In this document: positions 33,672 through 44,724 of the stretch, piece after piece | Numbering within the stretch: the stretch's first letter is position 1 | Layout of the letters: each line of letters starts with the position of its first letter | The notes under the pieces: model-generated | Database searches by the model: none | The model's input: only the letters and a program-made list of their open reading frames with translations | What the model was told of the DNA's origin: nothing | Assembly (NCBI RefSeq): GCF_011386835.1 | Contig: NC_088804.1 | Location: 34,149,549 to 34,213,548, forward strand | DNA: 64,000 nt | Direction of reading: 5' to 3' | From: Chrysemys picta bellii | Taxonomy: Eukaryota; Chordata; Testudines; Emydidae | Made by a program: the position numbers and the translations under genes

Positions 33672-34833
33672 ACCAAACTAGACCAATGCATGGGATTGGA
33701 TTCAGTTTGTTTTATTTTACATTCTCCAACCCCAAAACACCAGACCGAATAATTATAGCAGCGGTGACCCTTGCTATTCGTTTTAGAATCCTCCAGGGCA
33801 AGCTGTTTAATTCTTGCCTCCAAAGCTAAAAGCTATTTTTCCTTCCTCAGAAGCAGCTTAGAAACTGGTAGGGTGTTATCAAGAAATATTTGCACTAAAG
33901 AATAAAAATAAAGACTTTATTAAAGGCAGGTGCTGGGATCTCTTTTTTTTCCCCCTTGCATCTTTTCTTTTTTCATAAGGAAGACAAATCACTAAAGTTT
34001 AGATATAAAAAAAATAAATAACAGAAGCATCAATTTTGGGGCCATATATATTGTAGCAGACAGTACATCAGTCAGTTTGCTTTACTGAACCTAGGAAATG
34101 ATGTTTTAAGTTTTAGTATTGCTTCTGTCAACATAGAAAAGATGTAGTTTCTCAGCTCTGGAGTACAACAGATAATACTGTCGTGTTCAAAATTACACTT
34201 ATTGCCTGTGCTGTGCCAATGATAACCACAATTGGTCCCACGTTTAATACTCTGCCTGTGTTCTATTTTTTTTTTAAACACATCATGAGTAAATAACAGT
34301 AAAACCTGTACACATTTTGGGGAAGCTAGTTCAAAAGCCTGCTATAATGGAATCCTAAAAGCTGATTATGCCCTAGCTATTGCAACTTCACTTCTGTGAT
34401 ACAATGGCAACAAGCTCAGACCAAAACCTTCAGAGCTCTTCAATTTCCTCCTGTCCGCTGCTTGGATAACAATCACAGCTGAGTGGAAGTCACCCTTTGT
34501 TCCTAGTATTAATAGATGGTTTAATGCATTCTGGGAAAATCTTGAGGTGAGGAATTTAACCCATTCCAGCAAAGACTTCCTCATGCAGAGGAAACCCAGC
34601 ACACACTTTTCTCACAAGATGTCAAGCCAGAAAGAATGGCCTTTGTAACAAGGGGAGGCAGCGTCAGTATCAGGTTTGACACACACAGCACAGATGTGAA
34701 TCCCACCAAGGTCCTTCATCAAGCTGAGGTAGATACATGAGGGCAGATACTCAGATGGTGCAAATTGCTATAGCTTCCTTTTGGAGCTCTGACAATTCAC
34801 CAGCTGAGGGACTGACCCCTGGAGTTCCATCAT
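33672..34833. other. No gene recognised
   Basis: AT-rich sequence with T and A runs; chance frames of under 80 codons. Confidence 0.4.
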
Positions 34834-34840
34834 ACAGTAC

Positions 34841-35200
34841 CATAGGAGCTGGAGCACCCATGGAAAAAAATTAATGGGTGCTTAGCACCCATTGGCAGCC
34901 AGCTCCTCCCCCTCCCACCTCCCAGTGCCTCCTGCTCTCCAGCGGCACCGCTGATCAACTCCTCCCCCTCCCTCCCAGTGCCTCCTACCTGCCATGGATC
35001 AGCTGTTCTGTGGCGCGCAGGAGGCGCTGGGGAGGAGGAGGAAGAGTGGGGATGGGGCACGCTCAGGGGAGGGGGCGGAACTGGGTGGGAAGAGGCAGGG
35101 TAGGGATGGATGTTTGGGGGAAAGGGTGGAGTGGGGGTGGGGCCTGGGCCAGAGCCGGGGTTAAGCACACCCAAAGCAAGGAAGAAGTTGGCACCCGTTC
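34841..35200. mobile_element. GC-rich non-autonomous DNA element
   Basis: Starts CATAGGAGCTGGAGCACCC and ends GTTGGCACCCGTTC. It is flanked by ACAGTAC at 34834-34840 and 35201-35207, a 7-bp (perhaps originally 8-bp) duplication. The first 70 bp contain an inner palindrome around GGGTGCTTAGCACCC. The body is polypurine/polypyrimidine with GGAGGAGGAGGAAGAG and CTCCTCCCCCTCCC blocks. Frames across it are artefacts of composition. Confidence 0.75.
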
Positions 35201-35663
35201 ACAGTACGCTGTGTGTACATGCATGCAGTAGGGGCAGGATGGTCCTTCAGTTAAGACCCTAAAACCCAAGCTCCTGACAGTTCTAGATGGACTTTGAGCC
35301 TCGCCACCTCTCCACAGTTTTGCTCTGTGCTTCCTGGATGCCACCTCCCACCCCAGAGATAGCTTTATCCCCCGTGTGACAACGCTCCTGCATGCTAAGA
35401 CCTGGTTGGATGATAAAAATACCACATGCATGCAAAAGACTACTATTGAGCCCCCCCAAAATACACCCTTTGGACCATCTAAAATGATTTAATGTGCTCT
35501 TTTCACAACATGAAATATGTATGGTGAGATGGGACGCATCCAGGGAGGCAAAAGGAGAGCAGAAACTCTTCTTGAGGGTTTGTCTATTCAGGCTTACTGA
35601 TTGTAAATTAACTTAAATTAGGTAACACATTTATACGTTAGTCTGGACACATCACAGACCTTA
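35201..35663. other. No gene recognised
   Basis: Short intergenic stretch. The minus-strand 122-codon frame is shared with the GC-rich element next to it and is not credible. Confidence 0.4.
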
Positions 35664-36414
35664 GGGTTTGGCTACACTTGCAAGTTAGAGAACATTAAAG
35701 CAGGCCCGGGCGCCCTAGCTCACTACCCGTTCACACTGGCAAGACACGTAGAGCACTCTGACTCCAGGACTAGAGCGCTCCTGGTACTCCACCTCAGCCA
35801 GAAGATTAACGCTTAGTGCGCCTTGGCTGAAACGCCCAGGCGTCAGTGTGAACGAGGTGTTGCATTACTGCGCTCTGATCAGCCTCCGGAAACATCCCAT
35901 AATCCCCTTAAGTCAAGTGGCCACTCTTGTCATTGTTTTGTAATCACTGCAGGAATGCAGATATGCCCTTTGAAAGCTCTGTTTCTGGCAGCCGGCATGC
36001 TTATCTGCTCCGAGACAAAGCAACCATTACTGTGGAATGCTGTGTGTGAGAGAAAGAGGCGGGAGGGGGAGAGGGGGTCTGCTGCTGTCTGAACTTACAA
36101 GACAGCATGCTGACATGCTCTCAGCCCCACAAAAACCCACTCTCTCTCCCCCCCACATACACATAACACACTCCCTGTCACACTCCACCCCACCCCACTC
36201 CACCCCCCATTTGAAAAGCATGTTGCAGCCACTTGCATGCTGGGATAGCTACCACAATGCACTGCTCTCTGTGGCCGTTGCAAGAGCTGCTAATGTGGCC
36301 ATTCCAGTGCGCTTACAGCTGTCAGTGTGGACAGATTGCAGCACTTTCCCTAGTGCGCTCTACGAAGCCTGGTTTAACTCAAAGTGCTCTACATCTGCAA
36401 GTGAAGCCATGCCC
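35664..36414. mobile_element. PIF/Harbinger-like non-autonomous element
   Basis: The ends GGGTTTGGCTACACTTGCA and, inverted, GGGCATGGCTTCACTTGCA agree at most positions. They are flanked by TTA on both sides (35661-35663 and 36415-36417). A 3-bp TTA duplication with G-rich TIRs is the Harbinger pattern. The inside includes GCGCTCTGATCAGCCTCC, a CACACTCCACCCCACCCCAC run and GTGTGGACAGATTGCAGC. There is no transposase or Myb-like gene. I recognise the family from turtles. Confidence 0.75.
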
Positions 36415-36602
36415 TTAGTGTACTGGAACAAGATACCAATGTGTTAACAAGCTCGAGTCAAATGGCAACCAATAAACTAATGTTTAAAACACTCTATTGT
36501 AGACATAGCCTCAGACACTATGCATACTGTTCCTGCCCCATTTAGAAGCTTACAATAAATTACCATAGTTTCATCTGCTTCCTTTCTCCCACCTTTTGTA
36601 TA

Positions 36603-36737
36603 GCCTAGTTAGATCATAAACTCTTCAGGGCAGAGATTGCCTCTAACGGTGTTGCGAGTACAATGCCTAGTGTAATAGGGCTCTGGTCTCAACTGCAGCT
36701 TCTAAGCCCTACTGTTATACAAGTAATTTATAATAAT
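36603..36737 (+). mobile_element. L2-like LINE 3' tail
   Basis: TTAGATCATAAACTCTTCAGG, GCAGAGATTGCC, ACAATGCCTAGTGTAATAGG and a final ATACAAGTAATTTATAATAAT correspond block by block to the tail at 17598. Confidence 0.6.
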
Positions 36738-38711
36738 GTCCTTCACAAGTTTATTGCTTGTTTGCTCAAGAAGGAATTTGCTGACTGACTAGAACCACTG
36801 CAAAAATGTTTTCCTCCTCTCTGCTGTATCCTTTCATTACAAGAAAAAACATTCGTGACTCCTTCAGTAGCTTCTTCCCACCTTCCTCCATCAAGTTCAA
36901 CCTCTTCACCTCTACCCATGTAGACATCTCTTCCCTTTTTCTCTTGCTGATCCTTTCAGGTCCTTTGCTCCTCTACTCTCAGCATGGATCATCCCCTCCT
37001 ACATGCCTCAACAACCACCTCTCTTTCCTCTTTCAAACACTTCTGTATAGCTTTTCCATGGTCACTTTATCCACAAGTTTGAATGGGCATCCACTGTATT
37101 TTAGGCGTCTATAATTTTGACTGTTTAGAACCCAGCTATGTGGGACAATGCCCTCTGTGTTCATATAACTCCGAGCACACTGTCTGTGATCAATACATAA
37201 CTGCCATGAACAGAAACAAGGAGGAAAATCTAATTTAGATCTGGCTGTGAAAACATGTCAGTTCAGTCAAGTCAATACAAGCTGACCTCCATGACTTTGG
37301 ATCCTGCTGGCAATGATAGCTGGACTGCAGTTCTACAAAATAAACCTGTCCCCATACCCACAGTGGGGACATCCCTTTCTGGCCTCTGGCTGCCAAAGGA
37401 AACTACAGACAATGGGTCAGATTCTCCACTCAGTTACAAAAAGAGTCACTCCTGATGTATGCTGCTGTGAGGGAGCTGAATTCGGCTCCATCTCAGCACT
37501 CCTGACCTTGGACTGGTCACCAGCTCTTACTAGCCAATACTGTCCGGTATTTGCAATTGTAGAAGTTGTAATATTCTGCAATTCTTTTGTAGAGCTATCC
37601 CTGTGAGCCGATGCTTATGGAGAACAGCAGTGAGGTAAGAGCTGGGTTTAGGACTAAGGTTACTAAAGAGAGAAACAAACGAGAAGAAACTACATACTCT
37701 CCAGTGGAGTAGTGTGGTCTCCCACTCTTTGCATCCTGTGCAGACATTTATGGGCTAGATTCTCAGCTGGTGTACACTGGCTACACCAATTTACACTAAC
37801 TGAGGATCTGGCCCTTATACCTCCGCAGAGTGGATACAAAATGCTTCCCTTCTGATTTGGAAGCATTTTACACATTTTCACAGATATAAATAACTGCACA
37901 AGGTGCTGAGCAATGAAAAAACAGGCCCTGTATCATTGGACAAGGACAATTAACAAAGGCCCTTTACTGCGACCTCAGTAAATACCCATGACTGTATGAC
38001 TCAAGCACTTTCTTCTTAGTCATTCCTTGAAATGGACTTAGTCATGAAGGCAATTTTTCTGTGAAGTAAAATCTGCCTTGCGGTATCTGAATCAGTGTGG
38101 TTATTTTTCATATTGGACAAGTTATGAGAAAAGGGCTTTGTCAGAACAATGACAGGAAAGGATGTACCATTAGCCAAGGTGAATGAGAGTGAAACCAAAA
38201 GACAGGTGCAAACTTTCCAGACATGTTAGATTCAGCTGTCCACTACTAAAATGAGAGCCAGGGGTTGCTGGAGTACTGAATGCTAAGACTCTACAGTCAT
38301 CTCAGATGTCCTCTTGCTTATTTTAGTGCATTCCCACTTTTATTTTAGTCAGAATCCATCCCCTTTATTGTACTGGTAATTTTATGCCTTCTCAGTTGCA
38401 GTGTCAGAGTAAACTAAGCACCAGCTCTGCTCTGGGGTAGTAGTGATGACATGATATTGTCAGCGCTAGTTTAACTATGCTTTCAATTCTGTTGCAAAAC
38501 AACATAGAGCCCTTCCCTATTGAAATATAGAAATGAAAGAAAGGCTTCTGTTCACCCTTATTTATCACTGAACGAAACATTGAAGGAGGTTCCAAAAGAA
38601 AAATTGAAGCTGTACTTCCCAACAGGCCACGCAGATGGACAATGTATCATGTACTGTATCACACGTATCAATCAGCCTTTTACAAATCATGGGGCAAATT
38701 TAGGCACCCAC
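36738..38711. other. No gene recognised, about 2 kb
   Basis: A short palindromic repeat lies at 37742-37818 and a fragment near 37408-37450 (GGTCAGATTCTCCACTCAG). The remaining frames (up to 102 codons at 36806-37114, Ser/Leu-rich) show no domain. Confidence 0.4.
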
Positions 38712-39615
38712 TAGAGTTGCCAACTTTCTAGACCAGGGGTGAGCAAACTTTATGGCCTGAGGGCCACATCGGGGTATGGAAATTGTATGGTGGGCCATGA
38801 ATGCTCACGAAATTGGGAGTAGGGCTGCGGGAGGGGGTGAGGGCTCTGGCTGGGGGTACGGGCTCTGGGGCGGGGCCAGAAATGAGGAGTTTGGGGTGTG
38901 GGAGGAGGCTCCAGGTTGGGGTGCGGGGGAGGGTAAGGGCTCTGGGGTGGGGCTGGGGATGAGCGGTTTAGGGTGCAGGAGGGGGATTCAAGCTGAGACT
39001 GAGGGGTTTGGAGGGCGGGAGGAGGATCAGGGCTGGGAGAGGGAGTTGGGGTGTGGGTGAGAGCTGTGGGCTGGGGGTACTGGCTCTGGGGAGGGGCTGG
39101 TGATGAGGGGTTTGGGGTGCAGGAGGGGGCTCTGGGCTTGGGTGGGCTCAGGGCTGGGGCAAGGGGTTTGGAGCTCAGGTTGAGGCGTTGGCTTACCTCG
39201 GGCGGCTCCTGGTCAGTGGCGCAGCAAGGGGGCTAAGGCAGGCTGCCTGCCTGTCCTGGCACTGCTCTGCGCATGCCCCAGAAGCAGCCAGCAGGTCTGG
39301 GTCCTGGGGGGGAGGGGGGGGGACAGGAGGCTCCACATGCCGCTCTCGCTCACAGGCACCGCCCTTCTCCCCAGCTCCCATTGACTGATGCAGAGCTGGT
39401 GCTCGGGGCAGGGGCAGCGCGCGGATCCCTGTGCCCCCCTCCCACGCCTAGGAGCCAGACCTGCTGGCCGCTTCTGGGGTGCAATGCAGTGCCAGCCAGG
39501 ACATGTAGGGCCTACCCTGCCTTAGCGCTGCAGCACCGCTGACCAGACTTTTAACAGCCCGCTGAGCAGTGCTGACCAGGTTTTCCGGTTGAAAACCAGA
39601 CACCTGGTCACCCTA
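38712..39615. mobile_element. GC-rich TIR element (TAGAGTTGCC/GGTCACCCTA ends), composite
   Basis: Begins TAGAGTTGCCAACTTTCTAG and ends ACACCTGGTCACCCTA. It is flanked by CACCCAC at 38705-38711 and 39617-39623 (a 7-bp match; as 8-mers GCACCCAC and ACACCCAC). Only 22 bp in, a second start appears: CAGGGGTGAGCAAAC at 38734, followed by TGGCCTGAGGGCCACATC, the head of a hAT-type family. Its own right end is absent. The middle is a GGGGTTTGGGGTGCAGGAGG-type tandem block, and the right part (GGTTTTCCGGTTGAAAACC) matches the first family. One element therefore seems to have acquired the head of another. Confidence 0.65.
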
Positions 39616-40940
39616 ACACCCACCCTACAAACTGTTCCATGCAGGCAAATCCCTCCCCTTTTGTGGGACCTCACTATCTTCTAACAACCCAAACACCCTA
39701 ACAACCCATATATGTTAGAAGATATCTTCTATGGGGGCCTGAGTTTCTTTTGGGAAATATATTGCAGATGAAGCAGACTTTCTCAGGGGAGATTATAGCT
39801 CGTTACATGGGAACGTTAATTGGTAATGTAAACCCTATGGAAAACATCCACTTCATCTGCAGACACGAGATACCTGAATTATCCACAATAACCTAATTTT
39901 CCAGTTTTTAAAGAGAAGGAAAGCTATTGTACATTTAAAACATGAATTCAGCTGTGTCTTGTACATGTCTTTCAAGGCTTATTCCTGCGCACTGATGCCA
40001 ATGGGAACTTTGCCATTGACTTCACTGAGTGCAGGGCTAGGCCCTGGCTGAATAAATATTGTTATGACCCCTGTCTTTCCTCCCCACCCCACCATTCTGT
40101 CATCCCTTGTTATGTAGACTGTAGACTTTTCTGAGGAGGGCCTTGCCTCTCTGTGTATGTGATCATGGAGCCAAGTACGCCTTGGGGTGCTCTGAATAAA
40201 TTAATAACCATGAACAACTTGCACACATGGAAAAAAAATTACACTCACAAAATTGCAGTGGCCAAATTAGAGGCAAATTTTGCTCCTAACATCAATAAGG
40301 CTTTCTGTGTCATATGTGAGGGTAACATTTCATTTTTCTGAGCTGGAATCCCTCTCACTGTATAAATATAGACCCAGTTTTCAATGTTTGGATGTTGCAA
40401 AGGGTACTGCCCACACAGCTTGCTGGCTTCATAATTTTTTCTATCAATTAACTCAATTTTTAAACTAGTCAACAAATCTGGGTTTAAATTATTATTAAAA
40501 TATCTGACTTAATCCCATGAAAACCAAGAAGTTCCACGTTCCTAGTTCTTGTTCCATCCTTAAATCCCTCATTTGGCAGCTGCCCATGAAGAAGGCATGA
40601 GGCTTAGATACCACAAGTCCAAAGATGTCTGGGCACAAGAGGGTGTTGGTGGGAGAAGGAAATAGAATCAAGAAAGCACGACTGAACAAAGCAGTCACAT
40701 GGATTATAGGACAGATCTGGTTTTTTGATAGTACAGTATTTGCAAACTGTTTCTTTCTGGCAAGAAGCGCTTCTCGCTGTCTGAGTTTTCAAAGCCCTGT
40801 GATGAGTAGCATGGCAGCAATTCTCTTTGAACTCAGAATTTCCTGGGTTTTGTGGGTCTTTAAGTCATATCTCTGATAACTTTTTGTGGTCAATTTATAA
40901 GAAGGGCAGGCAAAGGGAGAGAGAGACACTTAGTGGAGTG
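39616..40940. other. No gene; L2-like tail inside
   Basis: 40102-40212 is an L2-like LINE tail (TATGTAGACTGTAGAC, GGGCCTTGCCTCTC, then ATAAATTAATAA). Near 39977-40052 is a remnant of the small palindromes (CACTGATGCCAATGGGAAC, ATTGACTTCACTGAGTGCAG). The rest is unremarkable. Confidence 0.5.
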
Positions 40941-41149
40941 AAAATAATAATGCTTTGTACTTGTACAGTACCTTTTGCACCAAGGACCTCAGAGCATTTT
41001 ATAGATGGGTCATGTCCCCACTTTACAGATGGGGAAACAGACACACAAAGAAGTGAAGCATTTTGCCTTAGGTCATACCCCTAGTCGGTAGCAAGGCCAA
41101 GAGTATAATGTTTCCAGTCCCTTTTCTAAGCATTAGGCCACACTTCTTC
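40941..41149 (-). mobile_element. MIR SINE, minus strand
   Basis: The reversed sequence shows the MIR core and LINE-like end: GGTATGACCTAAGGCAAAATG, CTGTTTCCCCATCTGTAAAG, then TACAAGTACAAAGCATTATT. MIR is an ancient tRNA-derived CORE-SINE of amniotes. This copy is well preserved for its age. Confidence 0.75.
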
Positions 41150-42541
41150 TTGGTTAAAAAACCCAAACGCACACAGCAACACATCCACAGAGGGAGAGAG
41201 AGAATTATTTAATTGAAGTAAGTACTTGTTTTTGGAGATTACTGTCTTGCCAATGCCCTAGTGACCTGTCTGCACCCATAATGAGGGCAAACCCTTCTGT
41301 GGCTGCATGAGGTCATATTTTTCACTAAATTACCATAGTTGCTGTCATTTCCCCCACAACTCCCTCAAAATATTAGATTACCACAAGGGCATCCTTTATT
41401 TCCTCATTTTCAGCGCCATTCTTGATACGACAGAAAGAAAGGCTAACTTGACATACCTGCATTTGGGGGGTTGGGTAACAAAGATATTCAGTGTTAGGAA
41501 CAGAAAATAGAGATCTTCCTGGAACTGCCAATTTTCTGGATCCTTTGAGGATTAGATCCAAGTTTACAATTTCAGCAAGCAATTATCTAAATAGAAATGC
41601 TCTAATTGCGCTAGGATTGTGTTTTCTCTGGAGTGTTATTTCTTTCACGTAGCCTGCTGTTTATTTATATCCAGCTAAATAAAAGGTGTACTGAGCTACT
41701 CAGTGATTTATGCTGAAGTAGGGATTCAGCCGCTGGTACACGTGAGATTGCAACTCTGGTGCACAAAACCCTCCAGGGCTGTTCTTATTTACTGAACCTG
41801 GACCCATTCCTCTCTTTGCCCCTCTAGATTCATAGTTTAATAGAAGACAAAACACAATTCTTCCTGGTGGATTGTCAGCGAACTGACTTGCTGCTTTTGA
41901 AACTGCTGCCAGCTTGGGAGGGAGAAGGGGACTTAGGCATCACTGAGACTGTTCAGATGATGTCAGCTTATTCTGCATATTACACGTGTCTGAAAGCAAC
42001 AGGAGGGTGGAGGAGAGAGACTGCAAAGCGTGCACGGCATTGTGCCTCCACCGCTGATGACAGCTTACACTGATACAGTGGCTGTCATCTCAACACTCCT
42101 CAACAGCTTTGTGCAGTCAGTACTGCAGTCATTCTGCGATAGAGGTCAGCACTGAGGCAGACAACCAAAACACTGAAGACCAAACCCTACTCTGAAAAAA
42201 AAAAAAGCCATTGAATCTTTAATTCCTAAAGAGAGCAGCAGGTTTTCAAAGATTAGTCCCCTGATATTTAGACCATCAAGTCATCTCCTTCACCTAAGAA
42301 AAGAAATCATATTACTTTACCCTATTGTTTAAAAAAACAATAACATTATATTCCAAACATCTATCCTGAAAATTGTAATGAGCTTGTGGAACGTGTGCGG
42401 GTATATGCACATACATAGTGAGGAGAGGCAGTAACCCCACCACAATTAAAACTACAACCTCTGGCTGCCAGGCAAACTGGGCTCATTGGGTCTAAAGGGT
42501 CCCCAATCTCCTTTGTCTTGAAGTATTGCAAAGGATGCGAG
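41150..42541. other. No gene recognised
   Basis: No repeat ends found. An A run near 42197-42207 and chance frames only. Confidence 0.4.
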
Positions 42542-42549
42542 GGGGTGGG

Positions 42550-42925
42550 CAGGGCCAGCTCCAGGCATCAGCATTCCAAGCAGGTGCTTGGGGCGGCAAT
42601 GTGCAAGGGGCAGCAGTCCGTGTGTTTTTGCTGCCCCAAGCAGCGCGCCGAATTGCCACTGCGGACAGGGGGGGCAGTCCGTATGCCGTTAGGGCGGCAC
42701 GCACGTTTCCATGGCGGCGGCAATTCAGCGGCAGCTTCTGTGTTCAGCTGCCCGCAGCGGCAATTCGGCGGCATCTGTCTTCCGGCTGAAGACAGAAACT
42801 GCCGCCGAATTGCCGCTGCTGTGGAAACGCGCGTGCCACCGTAACGGCACACGGACTGACCCCGCCGTCCGCGGCAGCAATTCGGTGCGCTGCTTGGGGC
42901 GGCAAAAATAGTAGAGCCGGCCCTG
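42550..42925. mobile_element. hAT-type fold-back element with GC-rich target
   Basis: CAGGGCCAGCTCCAGGCATC to TAGAGCCGGCCCTG, flanked by perfect 8-bp duplications GGGGTGGG (42542-42549 and 42926-42933). Both ends carry GCTTGGGGCGGCAA next to the terminus. The middle is a series of inverted GCGGCAATTCGGCGGC and GCCGCCGAATTGCCGC blocks. Overlapping frames on both strands (66-108 codons) follow from this. No transposase. Related at its ends to 19576-19838. Confidence 0.9.
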
Positions 42926-43259
42926 GGGGTGGGGCAGGGGAAAGAATCCTCAACACCACAAGGATACAGACTGGCTCCTTAGAAAACAAAATGGGTGTCA
43001 CAGGCCCAGAGATCCTCAATGGAAACCCATAACCATAAGTGGCATATGATTTTTAAAAACTGAATGTTTCAAACATCGAAGTAGCAGCAGGGGGAGACTT
43101 CCTCTTATGCATCCCATGAGTAGCAGCCACTTCTTACCTTCATTTGACATTTCTAGAGGCTTATAAGTAGCAATAGAAGCACCTGTAAACCACACCTTAG
43201 ATAATCTCTATGGAAACCTGCAGCTGACAGGCACAGTTTGATAAGCGGACCCCACAGGT

Positions 43260-43678
43260 AAGGAAAAGCAGAAGTAGAAGATATCCAGAGGGAGTGGAGA
43301 CCTGGTGTAGCTAACGAACAGGGGACTGCAAACAGGGAAGTTTGAGAGGGGGAGAAGGAGATCCCCCTGCTGAACGAGCAAGGTGCAAGTATTAGTCTTG
43401 GGATAAGTGAGTTTGTTTGGCTGTTTGTGGTTTTTCTTTCTCTTTCAGGTTATTTCTGTTACAGGGTCAGTTGGGATTGTGTGTCTGGGGACTGTTTGCC
43501 TTTATTCCCTGGATCATCCTTGATCATCTTTAATCAGCCTTTGATCACCCTCCCCTGGTGTGATTAATGAGGAGGGAGGGCTGACCTAGGAGAGAAGGCC
43601 TTAAAACCCAGAGGATAAGCAACCAATGGGAGCTAGCAAACAGGGGAGTTTGAGGGAGGGAGTCATAATATAATTGCT
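43260..43678 (+). promoter_or_regulatory. CR1 5' UTR, presumed internal promoter
   Basis: G-rich leader before ORF1. Related phrases recur: GAACAGGGGACTGCAAACAG near 43316 and AGCAAACAGGGGAGTTTGAG near 43636. It has no TATA box. Promoter activity is expected of an autonomous LINE 5' UTR and is not shown by the sequence. Confidence 0.45.
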
Positions 43679-44723
43679 ATGGTTAGGAAGGGCTGCATGG
43701 TCAGTGCCAGCACTGCTCCTGTCTCCTCCACTTGCGCCTGTATCCAGACAGACAATCTAACCATGGATGCCTCTACCCAGATCCTTGTGTGGACTTGCAG
43801 AGACTGTGGACTGCATTTCCCACTCACAGAAAGCCAGGCTGGGGGAATCTCTCAGGAAGCAGGTGAAAGAGCTACAGGAGGAGGTGGCTAGGCTGAGGCG
43901 CATCCGAGCCCATGAGGAATTCCTCAAGAGTATTCATATGGAGACATCCAAGGCTGAGGATGCTATCCAGCTAGAGAAGATTGCTGTCACACCACCCCGG
44001 GAGGAGGATATGTCTCTGTCACAGGGAGGACACTGGCTGCTGGTTACTTCTGGCAGCAGGCAGTGCTCCACCCCTACTTCCAACCCATCCACCATGGTGA
44101 TGGAAAACCATTATGCTGCCCTGGCAATGAGCGATGAGGAATCACCCCCAAAGGTGGAGGAGGAGAAGCCATGTACCCCCAAGGTTGAGAGGATCACAGC
44201 CACCACTCCCAGGAAGAAACCTAGGGTTGTGGTGGTTGGTGACTCTCTTCTGAGGGGGATGGAGGCACCCATCTGTCGCCCTGACATGACATCCCAAGAG
44301 GTATGCTGCCTGCCAGGGGCCCGTATCTGAGATGTTATAGAGGGATCATCAAGGGTCATCCGGCCCTCTGACTACTACCCCATGCTACTCATCCATGTGG
44401 GCACTAATGATACTGTGAGGTATGACCCTCAGCAGATCAGAAGTGACTACAGGCCTCTGGGAGTACCAGTGAAGGAGTTTGGAGCGCAGGTGGTGTTCTC
44501 TTCAGTCCTTCCAGTTAAGGGTAGGGGCCTAGGCAGAGACAGATGCATCCTGGAGGTGAATGCCTGGCTGCAAAGATGGTGTCATCAGGAGGGCTTCAGC
44601 TTCCTTGACCACAGGGTGCTGGAAGAAGGACTGTTAAGCAGAGATGGGGTCCACCTATCGAGGAAGGGGAAGAGCATATTTCGATACAGACTGACTAACC
44701 TAGTGAGGAGGGCTTTAAACTAG
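43679..44723 (+). pseudogene. CR1 ORF1: Cys-rich segment plus SGNH esterase, broken
   Basis: The N-terminal part (frame of 43679) has Cys pairs, STCACIQTDN then WTCRDCGLHFP, fitting the PHD/zinc-finger-like segment described in CR1 ORF1 proteins. A frameshift near 43830 moves to the frame of 43767, which has a Lys/Glu-rich, coiled-coil-like run (ESLRKQVKELQEEVARL). The esterase domain follows: VVVVGDSLLRGM with the nucleophile Ser, LLIHVGTND, and SRDGVHLSRKG with the Asp-His pair. One in-frame TGA at 44328, probably a decayed CGA, splits it; the frame then continues to 44723. The protein normally forms the RNP with LINE RNA; the role of the esterase is not settled. Confidence 0.85.
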
Positions 44724-44724
44724 G

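Noticed and set aside
36806..37114. 102-codon Ser/Leu/Phe-rich frame
   Set aside because: Composition follows a CT-rich stretch; no recognisable protein.
38776..39236. Gly/Trp-rich frames resembling a repeat protein
   Set aside because: They come from degenerate GGGGTTTGGGGTGC tandem DNA inside a transposon.
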